Shown here: in pieces, positions 12,701 through 25,800 of the stretch | Numbering within the stretch: the first letter of the stretch is position 1 | How the letters are laid out: every line of letters starts with the position of its first letter | DNA from: Glycine soja | Taxonomy: Eukaryota > Streptophyta > Magnoliopsida > Fabales > Fabaceae | Length of the DNA: 64,000 nt | Assembly (NCBI RefSeq): GCF_004193775.1 | Contig: NC_041002.1 | Location: 2,405,261-2,469,260 of the forward strand | Reading direction: 5' to 3' | Notes under the pieces: model-generated | Told to the model about the DNA's origin: nothing | The model's database searches: none | The model's input: only the letters and a program-made list of their open reading frames with translations | Translations under genes and position numbers: made by a program

Positions 12701-15700
12701 TTCTTGCCAAATTTCAAGAGAAGTGAGTTTTGTTACTTGTTCTAACACTTTGTAATTGATTTCTACTAAGCATGGATAAGAGAACTAAGTCTAAAATACT
12801 CAGCATGCCTAGTCTAAAAACATCCAATACAAATGTCAACTTGTTTGACATTGTAAAATTATTAAATCCAAAAGATCCTTAGACTAGTCTTCAAGTTTTT
12901 AATCTCTTTGATTCAACAAATAGTTTTGGTTAGATGTGGAAGAAAACTATTGAGCAGGATTTTGTTTCTCATGTCTTTCTTTTGAATTTTGAAAATCATT
13001 AAAAATCCGGTATTTCCTAGTGATCCTTTCTTACTATCATCTTTGTACCTATTTGCGGGATGGATTATGTATGCGTGTGTCACCTTGTTTTTTTAATTTT
13101 AAATAAATTTTGTAGGAAACCTGGAGACAGCAAGTAACTGGGGGAAAGCTTAGGGAAATTAGTGAGGAAGCAAAAAATTTTGCAATTGGAAACAAGGCTC
13201 TTGCTGCACTATTTGTACATACCCCAGCAGGAGAGCTGCAGCGCCAAATTAGATCCTGGCTTGCAGAGAAGTTTGATTTTCTATCTGTTATGGGAAATGA
13301 TGCACCAGGGGGGACAACTGGTCAGTTGGAGCTTATTTCAACTGCAATTATGGATGGTTGGATGGCTGGACTTGGCAGTGCTCTGCCTCCCCAAACTGAT
13401 GCCCTTGGCCAACTTTTATTTGAATATTCAAAACGTGTCTATACTTCTCAACTGCAGCACTTAAAGGTACACTTCATCTTAAATCTGTCTGTCTTGAATG
13501 ATTATTCAAAATGAATGCTATTCAATGTTCTTGATTACTGGAAGAAACCATGTTCAACTTGGGACTGTGTTGAGAGAGATGGTGCTCTTACTAGTTATGC
13601 TCATTGTGTTTGATGCATTCATGAATATGCTAGACTTTGCCCACTTACATTGGCACCAATATTGGATAATGTGCTTTTCTTAACTTTGTTTTCATATTTA
13701 GCTAATGTTTACTCCAAAGGAGTGTTTTTATTGGATGCACAAAGAGATTGTCAATTGGGAAGCTTTAGTTAGATGAAGTATTTTCTTCTAGGCAGTTATT
13801 TTCTTTAACTATCTCATCTCAGACTTAACTTTCCATCTAAACTTGGTGCTAGCTAAAAAAACTACTGCACAAAATTTTGCAATAATGCTATTAAGGTATC
13901 CTACATTGGCTAGAAATATTGCGAAAGTACTCCTTATAAGACCTTTTTTTTATTTTAACAAACTCCTTATAAGGCTTGAGCAATCCTCTTACCTTGAGCT
14001 AGCCTTTGGTGTTGTGTTGGACTCAGTTCATTACTTCATTTCCAATAACGATGATATCAAACCCTATCCTATATTGATGTTAGGCCACCCACAATGCTTA
14101 GTCTTATAGAAACTTAATGTCTCAAATGTCCATTCCTTGCTGTGATTGGGTTGTGTTAAGATATCCCACATCAGCTAGGAATATAACCAAAATACTCCTT
14201 ACATTTTCAAATCTTCTATTCAAATCACCTAATTGCTTTGCTACATTTGTGAGTTGTTCATTACCATCTATGGCTAGTTACAAATCATCTAATTGCTTTC
14301 CTTACATTTTCAAATCTTCTATTCAGCTAGGATTTTTGTAGCACGGGTTAGGTAGCAGGGTGCTGTGGTGCTGGCTTTGTTCCTACTAATAATCATAGGA
14401 ACCAGCTGGCCCCTAAAATATTGTAACTTCAGTACCACTAGTACTCATTATTAATATATCATATCTATGTTTGCTGAGCAAAAAAAAAAATCTATGGCTA
14501 GTTACATTTGTCTGGTTTACTTGATTGCATTTAGTGGTTTGGATGCATATCATAAACCAAAAAAATGAGGGAAATGCCATGTTTAATTGATTTTCACGTG
14601 TTAAATTATGTGTTGATCCTTGTTTTCCTAACATTGGCTTATCAGGATATTGTTGGTACCTTGGCAACAGAAGAAGCTGAAGATGCAGCACAAGTTGCGA
14701 AGTTGCGTTCAGCTCTAGAATCTGTTGATCACAAAAGAAGAAAGGTACTTTTTGTTTGACTTTAGATGGATCAAAGGATTTCTGAGTTGCCTGTGGTAAT
14801 CCACAACATGATTAATTATATGAACTGATATTTGGAAACTAGGAAAGTAGTGAAACTAGGAAATTAGGAAAATGATACGAAGTCAAAACCTAATTATATA
14901 TACAGCTCCTAAACAGAAGATGTTTTTTTACCTAAATTGGGGATACTTTCCCACATATCTTAAGCATGCATGTAATAGTGTGAACTATAAACTTGTATTT
15001 GCATATGTCTAGAGTTCTGTCATGAGTTGATGGTTTTGTCATTGCACTAGTTTATACAGAGATTGCATAGGAAATTTTAAGATAACATTATAACATGTTA
15101 TTGTTATGCATCTTTTTTATTTTTTTGAAATATTTTCACATGATACTTAGAAATTGCTTTGATAAGAGGAAGTTAAAGTACCATACAAATATTGTAAAAT
15201 CTCTTTTTATAATTTTGTTGATTCTACTTCTGTTTGCCCAGTCTTATTCAGCACTTCTAGAGAGCCATCTTTGTCTAATTAGGAAGATGTAAATGGAACA
15301 TGTACTCCTTCTCATTTGTTGTATATACTAATACTATAGACAACACCAGTTATGACCTGCTGAACTCAAAAGGAACTAAAGTCAGCTAAGTAGTCTTGGG
15401 CTTCAATTTATTAAAATTGATTACTATAGTTCATACTGAGCAACAAAATAGGCAACTAAAGGAGGGATAATTTTCCAGTAACATACAATGTTAAATGAAT
15501 GTTCTGGCAATTTGTCAGACTTGTACCTTTGCAATGTTAGTGGTAGATTGAGTTTTGAATAGCAATTAAAGAAGGAAGCAGATGGTTTATTTTCATAGTA
15601 TAAGTGAATGTCTATTTATCATGTCCTGAGTCCTGACATTGACTTTCTAATTATTTTCAGATTTTACAACAAATGAGAAGTGATGTAGCTTTGCTGACAT

Positions 15701-16978
15701 TGGAAAATGGTAGTTCGCCTGTTCAAAATCCTTCTACTGCTGCTGAGGATGCACGATTAGCATCTCTCATTTCACTTGATAGAATATTGAAGCAAGTCAA
15801 GGAGGTTTCTTTTTTCTTATTGAAATATGTTTTTTGAAACTTCAGTGTTCTATAGGAAATACTCAATAATTAAGATATAATTTGAACAGGATATAACTCG
15901 ACTTTCTACTGTGAACACCATCCAGAAAAGTAAGAAAGGAACAGTGCTCGGTTCTCTTGATAAACTAACAGAACAAATGCCTTCACTTCTTGAAATTGAT
16001 CATCCATGTGCTCAGAGGTACATTGCAGATGCCCGCAGAAAAGTTGAGGTAAGCAAATTATTGCTCTGTATGGCTAGATTGTATCCTGAGTTATGAAGGA
16101 ATCTGAATATGCTTTGAACTTTGTTGGCATACTCTGTTAACTACAATTCACTTCAATTGCTCTGGGGAAAAAAACATGTCTTTCATATTAAACATTACCA
16201 TTTATTTACTCTGTTGTATTTTAAAAAAAAACATCTATGCTGTCCAAAATTTATCTGTTCTTTTCCCTGTATTTGACTATTTCCTTTACTTTTTAAAATT
16301 ATTGTTAACTAAATTTTTTGCTCAGCCAACTGGGATTATAACCCGTGTAAATACTTAATAAATGTTGTACCCAAAAGGGAAAGAAAAGAAAGAAAACTAA
16401 GGGAATGAACGGATGAAAACAATTTGAAATGCTCCTGTCTCAGCATTTCTGGCATCTGAATCTGTGTCTGAGCCTGACCTTAATTGAGTTTTGGGATTCC
16501 TAATCCCTCTTTTATGATGCAGTCAATTCCTGAAGAAGATGACCGCATTCAAAATCTATCACATTCTCGCAAGCCATCAACGGATACAGGCTCTGGATCT
16601 GGAACTGATGTGGCACAGTGGAACGTCCTTCAATTCAATACGGGTAATACCTCACCATTTATAATTAAATGTGGAGCAAACTCAAATTCAGAACTAATCA
16701 TTAAAGCCGAGGCTCGAGTTAAGGAACCTAAAGGCGGCGAGATTGTGAGGGTTGCCCCAAGGCCGTCCATTTTGGAAAATATGAGCTTGGAGGAAATGAA
16801 GCAAGTATTTGCTGAACTACCTGAGGCTCTAAGCTTGCTTGCCCTGGCAAGGACTGCAGATGGAACTCGAGCACGGTATTCTAGATTATATAGGACCTTG
16901 GCTATGAAGGTTCCGTCACTTAAAGATATGGTCAGTGAGCTTGAAAAAGGGGGTGCACTAAAAGATGTGAGAACATGA
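791..16978 (+). CDS. KAC1: Kinesin-14 of the KAC/KCA family (5'-partial, 21 exons)
   Basis: Exons: 791-877, 1105-1275, 1401-1507, 1879-2010, 2129-2307, 2806-2967, 3942-4033, 5017-5168, 5596-5769, 6485-6631, 7355-7543, 8409-8480, 9300-9355, 9664-9889, 11189-11380, 11493-11684, 13116-13466, 14646-14744, 15661-15804, 15890-16048, 16523-16978 (TGA). All junctions are GT-AG and phase-consistent, giving about 1178 residues in the window. Seen in order: a kinesin motor ([10 protein letters not shown] entry strand, P-loop GQTHSGKT, switch II DLAGSE), a long coiled coil (exons 8-12), then a C-terminal region including the ETWRQQV segment. Exon order and C-terminal sequence match plant KAC1/KAC2 (also KCA1/KCA2, KIN-14A/B). 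Family knowledge: these proteins act in actin-based chloroplast movement and anchoring to the plasma membrane, and were also found as CDKA partners. The P-loop and switch I are atypical. The N-terminus is off the window. KAC1 versus KAC2 is not resolved. Confidence 0.93.
1435..1846 (+). repeat. Partial tandem duplication of the kinesin P-loop exon in the adjacent intron
   Basis: A 100-bp block at 1435-1534 (end of exon 3 plus its donor) recurs almost identically at 1690-1789 inside the following intron. A second block of about 47 bp (TTATACATTTTCTTTAACTT onward) at 1645-1691 recurs at 1800-1846. The copy keeps the P-loop codons and the donor ATG|GTTGTT but has a GGA to GAA change (Gly to Glu) just before the Gln of the P-loop. 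It has no good acceptor directly in front, so it is probably not an exon. Confidence 0.88.
4425..4875. repeat. Possible MITE-like insertion in a KAC intron
   Basis: The segment opens with TAGCCCCTACAGTATCC and closes with ACTATAGGGACCAAAATTT. Together these look like the inverted 'no-phase' ends of common legume foldback elements, with AT-rich filler between. The match between ends is imperfect and no target duplication was found. Confidence 0.35.
7801..8143 (+). mobile_element. TRIM retrotransposon in a KAC intron (LTR-PBS-PPT-LTR, no ORF)
   Basis: Two direct repeats of about 120-130 bp (about 7806-7933 and 8022-8142) share the stretch GAATATATAAGTGGGGGA and the GAGCTAGCTTTT block. The first repeat is followed at once by TAGTATCAGAGCC (7934-7946), a slightly mutated initiator-tRNA-Met primer-binding site. 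The second is preceded by a purine-rich tract (GCGTGAGGTGG). The internal part is under 100 bp and non-coding, so this is a terminal-repeat retrotransposon in miniature. A T20 tract lies 30 bp beyond. A related element sits at 50481-50821. Confidence 0.85.
9395..9605 (+). mobile_element. Copia-type LTR remnant with PBS-like end in a KAC intron
   Basis: The segment is rich in GTTAGTTA-type words, has a TATA-like TATAAATATTG, and ends in TTTCTACATGGTATCTAGAGC. The last part resembles an LTR end followed by the tRNA-Met primer site TGGTATCAGAGC. A similar sequence in the other orientation lies at about 21360-21560. No coding region or second LTR is seen, so it is a fragment. Confidence 0.5.
10685..10975 (+). 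mobile_element. Poly-C tract and LTR-like remnant with PBS
   Basis: A run of 18 C (10685-10702) is followed by about 260 bp that ends in ACATGGTATCAGAGG (PBS-like at 10964-10975). The body contains no ORF. The structure (LTR-like body then primer-site complement) fits a degenerate retroelement end inside the intron between the exons at 9664-9889 and 11189-11380. Confidence 0.4.
11705..12960. repeat. Dispersed repeat insertion with paired AATCGATT palindromes
   Basis: This block makes the KAC intron 11685-13115 unusually long. It starts near a G-rich stretch (GGGGGGAGGGGTTGAATAG). Between 12440 and 12700 it holds four repeats of a layout in which TAATCGATTA is followed by roughly 12-18 nt ending in GTGGTAATCGATTA; the last copy is mutated to AATCAATTA. 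No ORF with a recognised domain is visible. Repeat nature is inferred from composition and internal repetition. Confidence 0.55.
13880..14200 (+). mobile_element. Degenerate TRIM-like element
   Basis: Two diverged direct repeats (TATCCTACATTGGCTAGAAA near 13895 and TATCCCACATCAGCTAGGAA near 14160) flank a segment with GATATCAAACCCTATCC and GGCCACCCACAATGCTTAG. These match in order the LTR start, primer site and internal region of the TRIMs at 7.8 kb and 50.5 kb. It is an old, mutated relative within the KAC intron 13467-14645. Confidence 0.55.
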
Positions 16979-19894
16979 CCTTTTAAATCGAAAGATGTTT
17001 ATGAAATTTTTACACTATGCCTTGAGTAGCTTGCATGTGCATTATTTACGATTGTTATTCTGTGTGCTCGTTATTGTATTTAGTTGTAATTATCTCGGTA
17101 TTTTGTTTTTTTGTATTGCAGTTTTGTTTATCAGTAATCAATCCAAAGAATTTGAGTCCAAAGGCTTATTTTTTACTTGATGTTCATTTGATAATTGAAG
17201 TTAGTTTAAAACTCGCTTCCTCCGGCTTTTATAATCCTCAACCTCATTATCCTTCGTGCGTGGCTCTTGCAAGCCACGATCTCAGAAACACACTATCAAA
17301 CAAAAACTCGTGTACACAACACATTTCTGCTAACCGTAACAAGACCACACCATGCCTTACTTAATTGCCATGCCATGTTACCCGAACAACTATTATCCGA
17401 CTGTATAATATATTTACAAATTCACACTAAAAGGTCAAATGTTAGATATGGATCACCATATGCTATTACTTAATTTTTGTTGAAAAATTTGATTGTCCAC
17501 TATTAATAGTCTCTTAAAGTGATTATGTATTTTTTATTCATATGATTTAAATTCGATACCTTATTTAAAAATTCTAAGTCTATGATTATTATAATTGAAA
17601 TATTTATTTTTCTTACAATGATGAGAGGAATAGTTTTTACATAAATATAATATGATTATGTTCATCAAATCATTTTAGCTAACTTTTAATATTTTTTACT
17701 AGCTTCTAATATTTTAAGATATAGTATAAGATTAATATTAGAATTTATAATATGAAAAAAATGTAATAAAAATAATTTATCTATGAAAATTATAAGAATT
17801 TAGAATTAATTAAAAAATTATAATTATAACATCTCAATATATTTTATAAATAAGTTCATATATAAATATTTTATAAATAAGTTTATTTTTATCATTTTAC
17901 ATTTTTTTAACTACTTTTAACTACCCGTTAAATTTTTAGTTTCCAACTAGTTTTGCGAAACATAGTACTTACAAAAACAATTAATTCAAAACTCAAAATA
18001 CATTAAAATAATAATAAAATTATGTTAAATTCAAGCTAAATTTGTTATAATATTATCATGAACTTTCATTAACTGTGTCTATGTACTTTACCTTGCAAAC
18101 ATGCACGGTGATTAATGTAAACATTACTATTCGAGTTCTATATATAAGAAATACATGAGGACATTTTTTGCACCAAAATATAAAAGAATATATAATTACT
18201 TTCAAATGCATTATTTTTTTTTTGGTTTTTCTAACTTGTGCAATATTAATAAGAGTAATTAATTACTAAATTTTACCTAATTTAGATTAATAGTTATTTC
18301 TAATTATTCTTTCAAATTAATTATTATTATTATTGTTTGGATTAATAGATTCACTTTCAATCAAAATAATAAATATCTTTCTCTCATTTATTAAATAGAT
18401 TCATTTTCTATAATATTTTTTTTCTAAAAGAATATTTTCTCTCTTTAGAAATAGGAAACAAAATAATATAGAAGTTGGGCAACAACAATTACATCATATC
18501 ATGATGGATTCATATAGGGGCTCTTCACTTTGAACTCTATTCCCTTTAAAAGAACAAGCTTATAATGTTTTTAAAAATTTTACTTTCTAAAAGTTTCAAG
18601 AGGAGTTTCACATAGCAGCTCAGCACAATATAAGTGAATTACTTATACATAATTAGAAATAATTAAACATAATTTAAAATTTCAGTTCTGTTATACATGA
18701 TTATCATAAATACACATTGAATTTAATTAATGAATTAAATGATTATTAAAGCACGAATTAAAAGTAATAAATAATTTATTTATAACAGTCATGCATTAAA
18801 TATATTTTTTAAATATTTTGTTGTTCATAATCAAAATTATGGTTAGGTCCTTTAATTTTCTTGAAAAACTTTATATAATAAAAGATTAGTTTAATGTCAT
18901 TTTTTTGTTCATGATTGTTTTGTTTGATACATAAAGATAATGATGATATTTAGCCGTGATTATGTTAGATTAATTAATTCAAAATTTAAAAGTTGACGGA
19001 ACATTAACATTTTAAACAGAAAAATGAAAAATTTTGATTAAAATAAAACTTTTAAAAATATAAAAGATTAAAATAAAACTTTTAAAATTTAATGTATCAA
19101 AACAAAATAACCTTAAAATATAATGAACCAAAAGTATTATTAAACCTAAAAGATATAATAAAAGATTTAAATTTTGTGACTGCTTTTTTATACATAATTA
19201 TTATAAATACACTTTAAATTTTAATTTACAAATTAAATGATGATTAAATCACAAATTAAAAGTAATAAATGATTTATTTATAATAGTCAAATATTAAATA
19301 TATTTTCTAAATATTTTGTTGTTCACACTCAAAAATTACAATTGTGTCCTTTGCCTTTTTGAAAAAAAAAACTTAAATTTATGTTTATTACTTTATACTC
19401 TTTTATCCCTAACTATAAGATATACTAATTTATGTTTATTAAAAAAGTTAATTAACTTATTTATAGCATTAAATTTATAATATTTTTTCAAATTCATCCT
19501 TAACTTTAATAGAAAGGTATTTATTTTCTTCCCTCTTCATAAGAGAAAAAAAAAAGATGATTCATGGTATAATAAAATATAATAAAAAATTTAAAATTTT
19601 GTGACTGTTTTTTCATACATAATTATCGTAAATATGCATTAAATTTAATTGATGAATTAAATAATAATTAAAGCATAAATTAAAAATAATAAAAGATTTA
19701 TTTCAAAAATTATATATATTTTCTAGATATTTTAATATTCATAGTTACAATTAATTATCATTGTCTGATTTAACTTTTTGCGAGGAAAACTTCAACTTTT
19801 AAGTATAGTGCACCCACTCTTTTTTCCGTCTTTCTCCTCTCTTACTTGTTTGTGCTCTAGCGCGCGTTCTGGATTCTAAAAGACGGTGAATGAA
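16979..19894. other. AT-rich spacer between KAC and PIG-G genes
   Basis: The first few hundred bases after the stop at 16978 should hold the KAC 3' UTR. The rest is very AT-rich, with no ORF of note, and contains the triple direct repeat described separately. The PIG-G promoter and 5' UTR must lie in the last part, near the GC-richer GCGCGCGTTCTGG at about 19860; no clear TATA box was picked out. Confidence 0.6.
18690..19798 (+). repeat. Three diverged direct repeats (~190 bp each)
   Basis: Copies lie at about 18690-18890, 19190-19375 and 19612-19798. Each runs from ATACATNATTATC through a GAATTAAATGATTATTAAAG-like core and an ATATTTTNTANATATTTT-like stretch to a GTCC-rich end. Copies 2 and 3 also share the preceding TTTGTGACTG segment. 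They are separated by unrelated AT-rich DNA. Function unknown; they end less than 100 bp before the PIG-G start codon. Confidence 0.7.
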
Positions 19895-22800
19895 ATGTCT
19901 TCAATTTCATGCACGAAGCTGACACTGTTCAGCTTAGCAGCGGTTGCGATTCAGTTCATCGGTCTCTCCATCTTCGTTTTCGGCTTCTTCCCCGTCAAAC
20001 CACTTCTCTCCGGTTACAGGTAACAAAAACTATAACAATTTTCCATCTCCTTAACCAACCTTTCTCCATTCATTCATTACTTCACTTTTTTTTTTATTTA
20101 TTTATTTTCTGTTAGTGGCTGCGAGAGTTTCCGACGACCAACCTGCGATAACGATGGCGCTGCAAATCAGAGCTACGCGTCTCTCTCTCCAGATCGCCGC
20201 AGGTTTTTATATCAGGTTGTGGTTGTGAATGCATATTCTCTAAGTTTGAATTTGACATTTAAATTCTCTATATACTTGTTACGAATAATAAAATAATAAT
20301 CGTTTGTTTGATGTCAGATCGCAGTATACGATATATAATATATAATTTGTTGTGAATTGGAGATCTGTTACGATTGCTGTTTTAGAGTGATTGTTTTGAT
20401 GCAATGCGATTCTCATTTCTGCTTTTAGTTTTGTTTTTTACTGATAGGTTTGTAAAATGTTGTTTTGTTTGTATAGGAAGGATCCGAGATTCCTCCTTTG
20501 TATGATCGACTTGTCTTAATGGTATGTACTATTGGTGGAAATGTCATATTTGTTGAGGTCTATGATTTGGTTATATATGTGTTTTGGTCGTTTATGGATT
20601 GAGTTATATGGTTTTGCATTAGGTTATTGATGGTCTTCCAGCGGAATTTGTGCTTGGCAAGAAGGGTCAGCCTCCTAGCAAGGCTTTTATGGAAGCTATG
20701 CCATATACACAGTCATTATTGGCAAGTGGTATGGCTGTTGGATATCATGCAATTGCTGCTGCTCCAACCGTTACAATGCCTCGATTGAAGGTTAGTGTTC
20801 TTTCCTGTTTCTAGTGTGGAAGTACGAAAGGAGGTCGTATGATAGTATGATCTATGGTTTTTCTTTCCTTTTTCCAACCTCTACTTATTATATATGTTTT
20901 TGTTTGTCATTCCAGGCTATGGTTTCTGGAGCAATTGGGGGTTTCCTGGATGTGGCTTTCAACTTTAACACCCTGGCTTATTTAGATGACAATCTTGTTG
21001 GTTAGTTGTAGAAACCAATGTTGGAAAAATAGACCATATCATTTTTTTTCCTGTGAAGTGTGAACTAATGTTGATGTCATCTTACTTGCTTGTTGCAGCA
21101 CAGTTCTTTAAAATTGGGTGGAAAATGGTTATGCATGGTGATGATACATGGCTCAGGTTATTTCCTGGTTTATTTGCAAGACATGATGGAGTTAGCAGTT
21201 TTTTTGTAAGTGCTTTTCTATAATATAAAATAAAAAGATTCTTTTCGACTTCTCAATCCATGAACATTTCTCATTAATAATTTCTTATGTCTCAGATGAG
21301 GACAAGGCAATATGTCTCAATGGTTTTAAGTTTATATATAAAATAGTCATAGAATTCCTAACCTAAGAGAATAGAGAGAGAGAGGAAAGTGAGGAATATA
21401 ATGTTATTCATTAACCCGAGTTACTGAAGATTACAGAAAAGTATTTATAGACAGTTCTGTTAGAGAGAGTAGCAGCATCCATCTAACTAACTACTAACTA
21501 ACTAACAGCTGTTAGATAACTAACTTTACTAATAGCTAGGTGAGTCTGCAGTTGAATAGCTGCAGCTCATTACAATACTCTAATAAATAGTATGGTTGCT
21601 TTATTATTTTACATTTGTTAAATATCTAATCATATCTTATGTTAATAAGGAAACCTGTATAGCTAATATTTAGGATCCTGTGGGTTATGTATCCTTAATT
21701 GTAGCATCCGTCTGATTATAAATAAACAGCATGTGTGTGGTACCAATGGACACAGTTTCTGTATATTCTTATGACATTGTTTTTCTGAATCTTCTTGTTA
21801 CTACAGGTTAAAGACACCGTACAAGTAGATCAAAATGTGTCTCGACATCTTGGTGATGAACTTAGCAGAGATGATTGGAATTTTCTGGTAGGTAATTATG
21901 ACAACTTCGTAATTTGGTCGGTCCCTAACTAATATTTTTTGAATTTCCGTCTTTTGATAATTTTCAATTTGCAAACTTGTACATATTCTCTCTGCACCTA
22001 ATGCCTTTTTCTCAGTAGTATAGAACATGTAGGTTTTAACCCCCCTCCCCCTCGCATTTGCACGTTCTTTTTCTGGCCAAAGAGTTAGCTGTTATTTTAT
22101 TGATATCATATTACTGATGAACATTGGTTTCATGTATGCTTTGGTGTATTTCTGAGTACAGGATTTGGATATAAGCATCATTTTCTAGTGTGCATGTTGT
22201 CTAGCTTTCCAAGTGTGCTTTGGCATGTTTTTGAGTTTTTTCATGCATTCCAAAACTTGTTTATATCCCCTGCTTTTTTCTTGGAAAAAATAACTTTTGC
22301 CATACAAATAAATTTCTTGAAGAGATTGCAGTATGAATTTATAGAAATGTGGTGTTGGTAAGTTTTTGAAGATTAAACAAGAAGACTGTCAGACTGTTGT
22401 CCTTGTCATTCTGTTTGGAACTTTGACTGTTTGACTACATTGAGACATTTCCCCTTCATTTCCTTAAATTCTAACAATATATCACTAGGACTGTTTAATG
22501 GATGCACTTCAGAGATCATGTGATCTTTGATAACCCTATCAGGTTAACCATTTTCTTACTATAATAATAAGTGTCAACTGCCAAGTGTTTAAATTGTAAT
22601 TTTGTTAGATGGACTTATGTGAAAGCTTACTACTATTATTATTACCTTTTATTAACTTTGATAAGTTGGTTTGGTTGATTGGTTATATTTATACCTAATA
22701 AGCATTTATGCTTTTATCAGCTATAATATAAGAGTTGGCTTGGCTCTGCTTATATGATTACTCCAAATAGGAAACTGAAAAAAATATTTGTTTTGGTTCT

Positions 22801-25800
22801 ACTTGTTAATATTTACTCCATACACAACATCAGTTTACTGGTTGCTAGATGTTACATACTTTGTTTTCATCTCTCTTATCAACAAACTTCTTTCAACTCT
22901 TGACTTTTAAAGGTAGATATCAATCTACTTCTACACTAAATTGTTGGCTTTCAGTTTTCAGCGAAAGTCAAGACTTAAGATTCATTTTATAGTATAAGGA
23001 TTCTCAATTTTATGTTAACTACTTTCACCGTGTACTAAAGGTGTATATTTGTCAAGTTATAAATTATATGATGGTTTATAATGAAGATTTAATTTCATTT
23101 ATGTGCATTTTACTAAATTTATTGTAGATACTCCATTATCTAGGCTTGGATCATGTTGGACATATTGGTGGGCGGAACTGGTATCATCATTATCTCTTCA
23201 CTCTATACATGTAATTTCATTCTGTTCTCTAAGCTTAACTTGGACATCTACTGTTCCAGTGTGTTAATGGCTCCAAAACTTTTTGAAATGGATGAAGTGG
23301 TGAAGATGATTCATATAAATACTTTGCGAAATCTAGAAAATGATCAAAGGAAGACACTTCTGGTTTGTAACTACCCTTTTGTTGCTTTCTTGAATTGTGT
23401 ACTACAGAATTCATGACTTGTTTATTGTGGTGTGGGCATTTCTAGACTTTAATATGAACATGATTATATTATATGGGCAGAGTATGAAGAAAGTTATTTC
23501 ATCAATGTATTATTTCGTGAGAGCAGAGATACATTATATAGAAGAAAATGAAAAAGGAAAGAATAAATAGGATATTCCCAGAATTAACTAGGAATCCCAA
23601 AATTACAGGAATGAAATAAATATATAATAGTTTATTGTAATCCTTCCAATTAATGATATGATATGCTGCGATTCTCCTAAATTTAGGGATTGATTTCTGA
23701 CACCCCTTACCCACCCCAAGCTGGGGAATAAATTTTAGCTATTCCCAGCTTGCCAACATTAGTCAGGTTTCAACCAAGCCTGTGTGCACATCTCCTTCCT
23801 CTAATGTTGGAATGTAGAAGTGTAGGGTACATGTCCCATTTTCAAATTCTAATTTGATGAAGTTGTCAATCCTTACATGCTTCATCCTATCATGTTGAAT
23901 TGGATTGTCAACTATGCCGATGGCTGACTTGCTATCACTGAAGAATTTGGTAGGTTCTTGAATTGGAATAGGTAAACCTTCAACAGGGTGTTTGTGTCAA
24001 GGTATGAAATTTTATTCCCGGGAATCACATTCCCAGGAATATTATGTCTGGGAATATTATTCTCATAAATATGTTTGTTTGACTATAGTAATTTCAGAAG
24101 AAAAAAAATTAAAAAAAATTCAATTAAAATATAAAAGTAAAAAAAGGAAATGTGGGATAATGAAGTGGGAATATGTAGTTGTAGAAAATAACTTCCATTC
24201 CCACAGGAATCCAATATACCCACCGTTCTCCATGGGAATATGAAGCACGTCAATTGTGAGTACTTTACATTCCTGGGAATGTTTTTATCAAACTTGTACC
24301 CAACATGGGAATGTGATATTCCCAAGTCCACATTCCCGGGAATCTTGCTCGATACCTTGAAACAAAGCCTCCCAAGTAATATATTGATTCAGATCAATTC
24401 ACAACACCTTGAGCTATTGCTCTATATTCTACCTCTGCCTTGCAACAAGTGGTTCTTTTTTTCTGGCAGATCACTCAAGAGTTCCTCTATTGTATTTATC
24501 TATTTAGTTTCTGTATATGGTTGTTGTATAATTTTAATTTAGGATGCATTTGCATGTTTGAGCCAGCACAATGTTAAGAGAGAGAGAGAGAGAAAACAAG
24601 AGACATGTGATAAATTCCACGTGTTTCAATTAGACAGCAGATCATATATTTATATTAGGTATAATAAATACAAATATAATTACACATAATTACAAGAATG
24701 TACTATAACCTAATTAACATATAATTCTGCCCTATTTACATTATTTCCAATGCACACATGCTTATATATAAGTAAAGAAAAACATATGCTGGAGTTTTAC
24801 TTGAAAGCTTGATTTTATGTGGATGATAAATGACCCTTGCCTATTATTAGTTAATTATTAATTAAAACTGTAAAGATCAAGTCCTTTCAGAAGTTGAAGT
24901 TTTAATTAATCTCTGCTGCAAATGGTTTTACAGGTTGTAGTCAGTGACCATGGAATGACTGAGAATGGTAATCATGGGGGTTCATCCTACGAGGAAACAG
25001 ACTCTATAGCTCTATTTATTGGGCCAAAAACCCATGCCTCTGGCCATTCATCATCCAATCATGACACAATTTTTCAGGTAATGAGACTATACTTCATGCT
25101 TGTAGGCTGTAGCATGCAGGACTAACCATTTCTCATAATTTTCTTAACTTCTTTCAATGTATTATCTCAGTTTGCAAGCCATGAAGGAGTATTGCATTCA
25201 GTTCATTAGCCTACTTTTGTTTGCAATATGCATGCATCCATATGTGATGAACCTCTTATGTTTTTATATGAATTTGTCACCTGCCCTGTTGAAACTTATT
25301 TTGCTATCTCACTACCCCCTGTTTCTTCTTGTTTGTCAATCTTGAACCTAAGATACAATTCAACCATTAGTCAATGACTATCTACCATTTAACTAAAGAT
25401 CATGGGTAGTAGGTGGTCGAATATGTATGCAATTTACATCTTATTACTGTGCACCAGGTTGATATTGCACCAACAATAGCTTTACTTTTTGGTGTGCCAA
25501 TTCCAAAAAATAATATTGGTGTTTTGATCTCTCAAATGGTTGACTCTCTGACAGGTTAGATCTCTTTTTGTCTATGCTTGTCTATTGATCAAAAGAATGA
25601 AGCAGGTGATATAACATTTTTTGCTATCTGCTTTCATCAAGCATATTATATTATGTAACAGTAAAAGTATGTTCTTTTATCCTTTTTGCTTCTTTGCTGA
25701 GATAGATGACCAAAAGTTGAGGGCACTGCAGTTGAACTCATGGCAGTTGTTCAGATTACTTCAAGCACAATTGCCTGGTTTGTCCTGTAGAAATTTTCCA

